Made by a program: the position numbers and the translations under genes. Below the pieces are notes generated by a model, which was given only the letters and a program-made list of their open reading frames with translations, was not told the origin of the DNA and ran no database searches. From positions 16,000,302 to 16,064,301 of the forward strand of contig CM026390.1 of NCBI GenBank assembly GCA_014843695.1: a stretch of DNA of 64,000 nt. Direction: 5' to 3'. Below are positions 44,631 through 55,300 of the stretch, piece after piece. Source of the stretch: Archivesica marissinica. Taxonomy: Eukaryota; Mollusca; Bivalvia; Venerida; Vesicomyidae. How positions within the stretch are numbered: position 1 is the stretch's first letter; every line of letters starts with the position of its first letter.

Positions 44631-47600
44631 GGTTAGGTTACAGACTGTACTAGCTTGGTTTGGTTACATACTGTACTAGCTTGGTTAGGTTACATAATGT
44701 ACTAGCTTGGTTAGGTTACAGACTGTACTAGCTTGGTTAGGTTACAGCCTGTACTAGCTTGGTTAAGTTACAGACTGTACTAGCTTGGTTAGGTTACAGA
44801 CTGTACTAGCTTGGTTAGGTTACAGACTGTACTAGCTTGGTTAGGTTACAGACTGTACTAGCTTGGTTAGGTTACATACTGTACTAGCTTGGTTAGGTTA
44901 CATACTGTACTAGCTTGGTTAGGTTACATACTGTACTAGCTTAGTAAAGGTTACAGACTGTACTAGCTTGGTTAGGTTACATACTGTACTAGCTTGGTTA
45001 GGTTACATACTGTACTAGCTTGGTTAGGTTACATATTGTACTAGCTTGGTTAGGTTACATACTGTACTAGCTTGGTTAGGTTACATAGTGTACTAGCTTC
45101 GTTAGGTTACATACTCTACTAGCTTGGTTAGGTTACATACTGTACTAGCTTGGTTAGGTTACATACTGTACTAGCTTGGTTAGGTTACAGACTGTACTAG
45201 CTTGGTTAGGTTACAGACTGTACTAGCTTGGTTAGGTTACCGACTGTACTAACTTTGTTAGGTAATAGATTGTACTAGCTTGGTTAGGTTACAATGTGTA
45301 CTAGCTTGGTTAGTTTACAGTGTGTACTAGCTTGGTTAGGTTACATACTGTACTAGCTTGGTTAGGTTACAGACTGTACTAGATTGGTTAGGTTACAGTG
45401 TGTACTAGCTTGGTTAGGTTACAGTGTGTACTAGCTTGGTTAGGTTACAGTGTGTACTAGCTTGGTTAGGTTTACAGACTGTACCAGCTTGGTTAGGTTA
45501 CAGACTGTACTAGCTTGGTTAGGTTACATACTGTACTAGCTTGGTTATGTTACAGACTGTACTAGCTTGGTTAGGTTACATACTGTACTAGCTTGGTTAG
45601 GTTACAGTGTGTACTAGATTTGGTTAGGTTACAGACTGTACTAGCTTGGTTAGGTTACAGACTGTACTAGCTTGGTTAGGTTACAGACTGTACTAGCTTG
45701 GTTAGGTTGCAGAATGTATTAGCTTGGTTAGGTTACAGACTGTACTAGCTTGGTTAGGTTACAGAATGTACTAGCTTGGTTAGGTTACATACTGTACTAG
45801 CTTGGTTAGGTTACAGATTGTACTAGCTTGGTTAGGTTACAGACTGTACTAGCTTGGTTAGGTTACAGAATATACTAGCTTGGTTAGGTTATAGACTGTA
45901 CTAGCTTGGTTAGGTTACAGACTGTACTAGCTTGGTTAGGTTATATACTGTACTAGCTTGGTTAGGTTACAGACTGTACTAGCTTGGTTAGGTTACAGAC
46001 TGTACTAGCTTGGTTAGGTTACAGACTGTACCAGCTTGGTTAGGTTACATACTGTACTAGCTTGGTTAGGTTACAGACTGTACTATCTTGGTTAGGTTAC
46101 AGACTGTACTAGCTTGGTTAGGTTACAGAATGTACTAGCTTGGTTAGGTTACAGACTTTACTAGCTTGGTTAGGTTACATACTGTACTAGCTTGGTTAGG
46201 TTACATACTGTACTAGCTTGGTTAGGTTACATACTGTATTAGCTTGGTTAGGTTACAGACTGTACTAGCTTGGTTAGGTTACAGACTGTACTAGCTTGGT
46301 TAGGTTATAGACTGTACTAGCTTGGTTAGGTTACATACTGTACTAGCTTGGTTAGGTTACATACTGTACTAGCTTGGTTAGGTTACATACTGTACTAGCT
46401 TGGTTATGTTACATACTGTACTAGCTTGGTTAGGTTACATACTGTATTAGCTTGGTTAGGTTACATACTGTACTAGCTTGGTTATGTTACATACTGTACT
46501 AGCTTGGTTGGTTTAAGTGTGTACTAGCTTGGTTAGGTTACATACTGTACTAGCTTGGTTAGGTTACATACTGTACTAGCTTGGTTAGGTTACAGACTGT
46601 ACTAGCTTGGTTAGGTTATAGTGTGTACTAGCTTGGTTAGGTTACATACTGTACTAGCTTGGTTAGGTTACATACTGTACTTGCTTGGTTAGGTTACATA
46701 CTGTACTAGCTTGGTTAGGTTACAGTGTGTACTAGCTTGGTTAGGTTACAGACTGTACTAGCTTGGTTAGGTTACATACTGTACTAGCTTGGTTAGGTTA
46801 CATACTGTACTAGCTTGGTTAGGTTACATACTGTACTAGCTTGGTTAGGTTACAGTGTGTACTAGCATGGTTAGGTTACAGTGTGTACTAGCTTGGTTAG
46901 TTTACAGACCGTACTAGCTTGGTTAGGTTACAGACTGTACTAGCTTGGTTAGGTTACAGACTGTACTAGCTTGGTTAGGTTACAGACTGTACTAGCTTGG
47001 TTAGGTTACAGACTGTACTACCTTGGTTAGGTTACATACTGTATTAGCTTGGTTAGGTTACAGACTGTACTAGCTTGGTTAGGTTACAGACTGTACTAGC
47101 TTGGTTAGGTTACAGACTGTACTAGTTTGGTTAGGTTACAGTGTGTACTAGCTTGGTTAGGTTACAGACTGTACTAGCTTGGTTAGATTACATACTGTAC
47201 TAGCTTGGTTAGGTGACATACTGTACTAGCTTGATTAGGTTACATACTGTACTAGCTTGGTTGGTTACAGTGTGTACTAGCTTGGTTAGGTTACATACTG
47301 TACTAGCTTGGTTAGGTTACATACTGTACTAGCTTGGTTAGGTTACAGACTGTACTAGTTTGGTTAGGTTATAGTGTGTACTAGCTTTGTTAGGTTACAT
47401 ACTGTACTAGCTTGGTTAGGTTACATACTGTACTAGCTTGGTTAGGTTACATACTGTACTAGCTTGGTTAGGTTACAGTGTGTACTAGCTTGGTTAGGTT
47501 ACAGACTGTACTAACTTGGTTAGGTTACAGTGTGTACTAGCTTGGTTAGGTTACAGACTGTACTAGCTTGGTTAGATTACATACTGTACTAGCTTGGTTA

Positions 47601-48198
47601 GGTGACATACTGTACTAGCTTGATTAGATTACATACTGTACTAGCTTGGTTGGTTACAGTGTGTACTAGCTTGGTTAGGTTACATACTGTACTAGCTTGG
47701 TTAGGTTACATACTGTACTAGCTTGGTTAGGTTACAGACTGTACTAGCTTGGTTAGGTTATAGTGTGTACTAGCTTGGTTAGGTTACATACTGTACTAGC
47801 TTGGTTAGGTTACATACTGTACTAGCTTGGTTAGGTTACATACTGTACTAGCTTGGTTAGGTTACAGTGTGTACTAGCTTGGTTAGGTTACAGACTGTAC
47901 TAGCTTGGTTAGGTTACATACTGTACTAGCTTGGTTAGGTTACATACTGTACTAGCTTGGTTAGGTTACAGTGTGTACTAGCTTCGTTAGGTTACATACT
48001 GTACTAGCTTGGTTAGGTTACAGTGTGTACTAGCTTGGTTAGGTTACAGTGTGTACTAGCTTGGTTAGGTTACAGACTGTACTAGCTTGGTTAGGTTACA
48101 GACTGTACTAGCTTGGTTAGGTTACAGACTGTACTAGCTTGGTTAGGTTACAGACTGTACTAGCTTGGTTAGGTTACAGACTGTACTAGCTTGGTTAG
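42980..48198. repeat. 26-bp tandem array, right part, about 200 monomers
   Basis: The same 26-bp monomer continues from the gap to 48198, where the last GGTTAG runs into non-canonical sequence. Part of it is collinear with earlier array sequence. GTTGGTTTAA at 46507 matches 33211, and GACCGTACTA at 46907 matches 33611, both at offset 13,296. CAGTGTG-type monomers are more frequent here than in the left part. Confidence 0.95.
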
Positions 48199-49085
48199 TT
48201 GTAATTGATACTATATTAGCCAAGTTAACATGAGTACTATATTAGCTAGGTTACCATGGGTACTATATTAAGACAGGTTAGCATGGATACTATATTAACT
48301 AGGTTAGTTTAAACATATTTTATTCAGTTCATTCAATATATATACGGTATATAAATACAACAGGATATCTGAAATGGATTGGAAAACAAGCTGAGAGCTT
48401 ATGTAAATTCCTTTCCATGAGGATGTTACACTATACAGTTACATTAACTAGGTTTTCATGGGTAAACTAATTGCTAGGTTACCATGGATATATTCTATAC
48501 TAGACAGGGTAGAATGGATGCTATTTAGCTAGAATACTATATTAGACAGGTCACCATGGATACTTTATTAGCCAATTTAACATGAGTACTATATTAACTA
48601 GGTTACCATCGATACTATATTGGCTAAGTTACTATGAACACTATATTAGACAGGTCGACATGAATACTATATTGGCTAGGTTACCATGGGTACTATATTA
48701 GATAGGTTACCGTGGATACTATATTTGGTAGATTACAATGGATGCTATATTTGCTAAGTTACCATGGATATTATTTTAGCCAATTTATTATGAGTACTAT
48801 ATTAGACATGTTACCATGGATACTATATTAGCTAGGTTACCATGAATACTATATTAGATAGGTTACCATGAATACTATATTAGATAGGTTACCATGAATA
48901 CTATATTAGATAGGTTACCATGGATACTATATTAGACAGGTTACCATGGATACTATATTAGACAGGTTACCATGGATACTATATTTGCTAAGTTACCATG
49001 GATACTATTTTAACCAATTTATTATGAGTACTATATTAGACATGTTACCATGGATACTATATTAGCTAAGTTACCATGGGTACTA
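48199..49085. repeat. decayed 26-bp repeat at the intron's 3' edge
   Basis: The units contain TACTATATTAGC, then AGGTTACCATGG, again with a period of about 26 bases, but they differ from one another much more than the main array's units do. They share TAYTAGCT, GGTTAC and ATACT with the main monomer, which suggests a diverged relative. The block is interrupted at about 48307-48445 by AT-rich sequence in which I see no gene or known element. It ends at the short unique stretch before exon B. Confidence 0.8.
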
Positions 49086-49108
49086 CACCTCATCAAGTCA
49101 AGAACAGT

Positions 49109-49129
49109 CTTCCTTTCGTTTGTATTCAG
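49109..49129 (+). other. 3' splice acceptor of the last exon
   Basis: CTTCCTTTCGTTTGTATTCAG is a textbook polypyrimidine tract and AG (49128-49129). It sits directly before the sequence that restores the GABA transaminase frame. It is much stronger by eye than the acceptor of exon A. Confidence 0.92.
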
Positions 49130-49251
49130 GTGTGCACACTGGTTCCTGTGGAAAAACCACCCTTAGGTTCAGGCCTACACTGATCTTCCAGAACAAACAT
49201 GTAGACATATTCATAGACCGCTTTGACAATGTGCTTGCAAATTACTGCTGA
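49130..49251 (+). CDS. ABAT: GABA transaminase, last coding exon with TGA stop
   Basis: This 122-base exon starts with GT, completing the glycine codon begun at 18239. It encodes VHTGSCGKTTLRFRPTLIF, then QNKHVDIFIDRFD, and ends NVLANYC before TGA (49249-49251). The family pattern is G--xGGCG----IRFRPTLVF followed by an amphipathic C-terminal helix, and this exon matches it over its whole length. From general knowledge of class-III aminotransferases, the first arginine of RFRPT corresponds to the conserved arginine that binds the substrate alpha-carboxylate (Arg445 in the pig enzyme, from memory). One oddity is GSCG where GGCG is usual. With exon A it gives the last 82 of roughly 500 residues. 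The unrelated repeats on both sides make this a gene island only about 300 bases wide. Confidence 0.92.
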
Positions 49252-49385
49252 GAAACAACAAGAGAGTGCCACATAGTGGTTCCTGTATTAGAAAGGGTCG
49301 CGAGTGTGTGTGTACTATAGAGACAAGACATTACTGTTTCATAAACAAATGTTTCAGGAAAATAAATCCTTGTGGTTCTACATGT
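49252..49385 (+). other. ABAT: 3' untranslated region of ABAT
   Basis: Unique sequence follows the stop codon to about 49370, where the next tandem array starts. The poly(A) signal at 49361-49366 predicts cleavage some 10-30 bases further on, inside the first array monomer. The end coordinate is therefore an estimate. No other conserved element was recognised. Confidence 0.6.
49361..49366 (+). terminator. AATAAA polyadenylation signal
   Basis: A canonical AATAAA lies 110 bases after the stop codon. A GT-rich stretch, TGTTATTGTGGTTCT, repeats every 27 bases from the adjacent array and resembles a downstream GU-rich element. A second, weaker candidate (ATAAAC) lies at 49341-49346. Confidence 0.75.
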
Positions 49386-52300
49386 ATATTATGTTATTGT
49401 GGTTCTCCATGTATATTATGTTATTGTGGTTCTCCATGTATATTATGTTATTGTGGTTCTATATGTGTGGTTCTCCATGTATATTATGTTATTGTGGTTC
49501 TCCATGTATATTATGTTATTGTGGTTCTACATGTATATTATGTTATTGTGGTTCTCCATGTATATTATGTTATTGTGGTTCTACATGTATATTATGTTAT
49601 TGTGGTTCTCCATGTATATTATGTTATTGTGGTTCTCCATGTATATTATGTTATTGTGGTTCTCCATGTATATTATGTTATTGTGGTTCACCATGTATAT
49701 TATGTTATTGTGGTTCTCCATGTATATTATGTTATTGTGGTTCTCCATGTATATTATGTTATTGTGGTTCACCATGTATATTATGGTATTGTGGTTCTCC
49801 GTGTATATTATGTTATTGTGGTTCTCCATGTATATTATGTTATTGTGGTTCTCCATGTATATTATGTTATTGTGGTTCTATATGTGTGGTTCTCCATGTA
49901 TATTATGTTATTGTGGTTCTACATGTATATTATGTTATTGTGGTTCTCCATGTATATTATGTTATTGTGGTTCTCCATGTATATTATGTTATTGTGGTTC
50001 TCCATGTATATTATGTTATTGTGGTTCACCATGTATATTATGTTATTGTGGTTCTCCATGTATATTATGTTATTGTGGTTCTCCATGTATATTATGTTAT
50101 TGTGGTTCACCATGTATATTATGGTATTGTGGTTCTCCGTGTATATTATGTTATTGTGGTTCTCCATGTATATTATGTTATTGTGGTTCTCCATGTATAT
50201 TATGTTATTGTGGTTCTCCATGTATATTATGTTATTGTGGTTCTACAAGTATATTACGTTATTGTGGTTCTATATGTATATTATGTTATTGTGGTTCTCC
50301 GTGTATATTATGTTATTGTGGTTCTATATGTATATTATGTTATTGTGGTTCTACATGTATATTATATTATTGTGGTTCTCCCCGTATATCATGTTATTGT
50401 GGTTCTACATGTATATTATGTTATTGTGGTTCACCATGTATATTATGTTATTGTGGTTCTCCATGTATATTATGTTATTGTGGTTCTCCATGTATATTAT
50501 GTTATTGTGGTTCTCCATGTATATTATGTTATTGTGGTTCTATATGTATATTATGTTATTGTGATTCTCCATGTATATTATGTTATTGTGGTTCTATATG
50601 TGTGGTTCTCCGTGTATATTATGTTATTGTGGTTCTCCATGTATATTATGTTATTGTGGTTCTCCATGTATATTATGTTATTGTGGTTCTATATGTGTGG
50701 TTCTCCATGTATATTATGTTATTGTGGTTCTACATGTATATTATGTTATTGTGGTTCTCCATGTATATTATGTTATTGTGGTTCTCCATGTATATTATGT
50801 TATTGTGGTTCTCCATGTATATTATGTTACTGTGGTTCTACATGTATATTATGTTATTGTGGTTCTCTGTGTATATTATGTTATTGTGGTTCTCCATGTA
50901 TATTATGTTATTGTGGTTCTACGTGTATATTATGTTATTGTGGTTCTCCATGTATATTATGTTATTGTGGTTCTCCGTGTTATTGTGGTTCTCCATGTAT
51001 ATTATGTTATTGTGGTTCTACATGTATATTATGTTATTGTGGTTCTCCGTGTATATTATGTTATTGTGGTTCTACATGTATATTATGTTATTGTGGTTCT
51101 ACATGTATATTATGTTATTGTGGTTCTACATGTATATTATGTTATTGTGGTTCTCCATGTATATTATGTTATTGTGGTTCTCCATGTATATTATGTTATT
51201 GTGGTTCTCCATGTATATTATGTTATTGTGGTTCTCCGTGTATATTATGTTATTGTGTTTCTCCGTGTATATTATGTATTGTGGTTCTACATGTATATTA
51301 TGTTATTGTGGTTCTCCATGTATATTATGTTATTGTGGTTCTCGATGTATATTATGTTATTGTGGTTCTCCGTGTATATTATGTTATTGTGGTTCTACAT
51401 GTATATTATGTTATTGTGGTTCTCCATGTATATTATGTTATTGTGGTTCTATATGTATATTATGTTATTGTGGTTCTCCGTGTATATTATGTTATTGTGG
51501 TTCTCCGTGTATATTATGTTATTGTGGTTCTACATGTATATTATGTTATTGTGGTTCTACGTGTATATTATATTATTGTGGTTCTACCTGTATATTATGG
51601 TATTGTGGTTCTCCATGTATATTATGTTATTGTGGTTCTCCGTGTATATTATGTTATTGTGGTTCTCCATGTATATTATGTTATTGTGGTTCTACGTGTA
51701 TATTATGTTATTGTGGTTCTACATGTATAATATGTTATTGTGGTTCTCCATGTATATTATGTTATTGTGGTTCTCCATGTATATTATGTTATTGTGGTTC
51801 TCCGTGTATATTATGTTATTGTGGTTCTACATGTATATTATGTTATTGTGGTTCTACATGTATATTATGTTATTGTGGTTCTCCATGTATATTATGTTAT
51901 TGTGGTTCTACATGTATATTATGTTATTGTGGTTCTCCGTGTATATTATGTTATTGTGGTTCTACATGTATATTATGTTATTGTGGTTCTACATGTATAT
52001 TATGTTATTGTGGTTCTACATGTATATTATGTTATTGTGGTTCTCCATGTATATTATGTTATTGTGGTTCTCCATGTATATTATGTTATTGTGGTTCTAC
52101 ATGTATATTATGTTATTGTGGTTCTACATGTATATTATGTTATTGTGTTTCTACATGTATATTATGTTATTGTGGTTCTACATGTATATTATGTTATTGT
52201 GGTTCTCCATGTATATTATGTTATTGTGGTTCTACATGTATATTATGTTATTGTGGTTCTCCATGTATATTATGTTATTGTGGTTCTCCGTGTATATTAT

Positions 52301-55300
52301 GTTATTGTGGTTTTTACGTGTATATTATGTTATTGTGGTTCTACGTGTATATTATGTTATTGTGGTTCTCCATGTATATTATGTTATTGTGGTTCTCCGT
52401 GTATATTATGTTATTGTGGTTCTCCGTGTATATTATGTTATTGTAGTTCTCCATATAAATTATGTTATTGTGGTTCTCCATGTATATTATGTTATTGTGG
52501 TTCTACGTGTATATTATGTTATTGTGGTTCTACATGTATAATATGTTATTGTGGTTCTCCGTGTATATTATGTTATTGTGGTTCTCGGTGTATATTATGT
52601 TATTGTGGTTCTACATGCATATTATGTTATTGTGGTTCTCCGTGTATATTATGTTATTGTGGTTCTACAGGTATATTATGTTATTGTGGTTCTCCATGTA
52701 TATTATGTTATTGTGGTTCTCCATGTATATTATGTTATTGTGGTTCTACATGTATATTATGTTATTGTGGTTCTACATGTATATTATGTTATTGTGGTTC
52801 TCCATGTATATTATGTTATTGTGGTTCTCCATGTATATTATGTTATTGTGGTTCTCCATGTATATTATGTTATTGTGGTTCTCCATGTATATTATGTTAT
52901 TGTGGTTCTCCATGTATATTATGTTATTGTGGTTCTCCATGTATATTATGTTATTGTGGTTCTACATGTATATTATGTTATTGTGGTTCTACATGTATAT
53001 TATGTTATTGTGGTTCTCCATGTATATTATGTTATTGTGGTTCTCCATGTATATTATGTTATTGTGGTTCTCCATGTATATTATGTTATTGTGGTTCTCC
53101 ATGTATATTATGTTATTGTGGTTCTCCATGTATATTATGTTATTGTGGTTCTACATGTATATTATGTTATTGTGGTTCTACATGTATATTATGTTAGTGT
53201 GGTTCTACATGTATATTATGTTATTGTGGTTATACATGTATATTATGTTATTGTGGTTCTCCATGTATATTATGTTATTGTGGTTCTCCATGTATATTAT
53301 GTTATTGTGGTTCTACGTGTATATTATGTTATTGTGGTTCTACGTGTATATTATGTTATTGTGGTTCTACGTGTATATTATGTTATTGTGGTTCTACATG
53401 TATATTATGTTATTGTGGTTCTACGTGTATATTATGTTATTGTGGTTCTACATGTATATTATGTTATTGTGGTTCTCCATGTATATTATGTTATTGTGGT
53501 TCTCCATTTATATTATGTTATTGTGGTTCTCCATGTATATTATGTTATTGTGGTTCTACATGTATATTATGTTATTGTGGTTCTACATGTATATTATGTT
53601 ATTGTGGTTCTACGTGTATATTATGTTATTGTGGTTCTACATGTATATTATGTTATTGTGGTTCTACATGTATATTATGTTATTGTGGTTCTACGTGTAT
53701 ATTATGTTATTAAGGTTCTCCGTGTATATTATGTTATTGTGGTTCTCCAGATATATTATGGTATTGTGGTTCTCCATGTATATTATGTTATTGTGGTTCT
53801 CCATGTATATTATGTTATTGTGGTTCTCCATGTATATTATGTTATTGTGGTTCTCCGTGTATATTATGTTATTGTGGTTCTACATGTATATTATGTTATT
53901 GTGGTTCTCCGTGTATATTATGTTATTGTGGTTCTACATGTATATTATGTTATTGTGGTTCTCCATGTATATTATGTTATTGTGGTTCTACATGTATATT
54001 ATGTTATTGTGGTTCTACGTGTATATTATGTTATTGTGGTTCTACATGTATATTATGTTATTGTGGTTCTCCATGTATATTATGTTATTGTGGTTCTACA
54101 TGTATATTATGTTATTGTGGTTCTCCATGTATATTATGTTATTGTGGTTCTACAAAACAATGTATATTATGTTATTGTGGTTCTCCGTGTATATTATGTT
54201 ATTGTGGTTCTACATGTATATTATGTTATTGTGGTTCTCCGTGTATATTATGTTATTGTGGTTCTACATGTATATTATGTTATTGTGGTTCTACGTGTAT
54301 ATTATGTTATTGTGGTTCTACGTGTATATTATGTTATTGTGGTTCTACGTGTATATTATGTTATTGTGGTTCTACGTGTATATTATGTTATTGTGGTTCT
54401 CCGTGTATATTATGTTATTGTGGTTCTACGTGTATATTATGTTATTGTGGTTCTACGTGTATATTATGTTATTGTGGTTCTACATATATATTATGTTATT
54501 GTGGTTCTACATGTATATTATGTTATTGTGGTTCTACATGTATATTATGTTATTGTGGTTCTACGTGTATATTATGTTATTGTGGTTCTACGTGTATATT
54601 ATGTTATTGTGGTTCTACATGTATATTATGTTATTGTGGTTCTACAAGTATATTACGTTATTGTGGTTCTACGTGTATATTATGTTATTGTGGTTCTCCA
54701 TGTATATTATGTTATTGTGGTTCTCCATGTATATTATGTTATTGTGGTTCTCCGTGTATATTATGTTATTGTGGTTCTACATGTATATTATGTTATTGTG
54801 GTTCTACATGTATATTATGTTATTGTGGTTCTCCGTGTATATTATGTTATTGTGGTTCTCCATGTATATTATGTTATTGTGGTTCTCCATGTATATTATG
54901 TTATTGTGGTTCTCCGTGTATATTATCTCCGTTTATATTATGTTATTGTGGTTCTACATGTATATTATGTTATTGTGGTTCTCCCTATTATGTTATTGTT
55001 TCTACATGTATATTATGTTATTGTGGTTCTCCCTGTATATTATGTTATTGTGGTTCTCCATGTATATTATGTTATTGTGGTTCTACATGTATATAATTTA
55101 TTGTGGTTCTCCTGTATTATGTTATTGTGGTTCTAGTGTATATTATGTTATTGTGGTTCTCCATGTATATTATGTTATTGTGGTTCTCCATGTATATTAT
55201 GTTATTGTGGTTCTCCGTGTATATTATGTTATTGTGGTTCTACATGTATAATATGTTATTGTGGTTCTCCGTGTATATTATGTTATTGTGGTTCTCCGTG

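Larger units (their letters stand above)
18240..49129 (+). other. ABAT: final ABAT intron, 30.9 kb, about 99% tandem repeat
   Basis: The intron is bounded by GT at 18240 and AG at 49128-49129, and is phase 1. It contains three repeat blocks: a 27-bp array, a 26-bp array of nearly 29 kb including a 1000-N gap, and a decayed 26-bp edge. The non-repeat parts are only 18240-18313, 19258-19324, 48307-48445 and 49086-49129, about 320 bases in total. No other exon or RNA gene was found in these short pieces. The assembled length is a lower estimate, because the gap appears under-sized (see findings). Confidence 0.85.

Noticed and set aside
19325..48198. True telomere or interstitial telomere array
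   Set aside because: Only one TTAGG per 26 bases; there is no run of tandem TTAGG units.
48307..48445. Small mobile element inserted in the decayed repeat
   Set aside because: AT-rich unique sequence, but I see no terminal inverted repeats, target duplication or tail.
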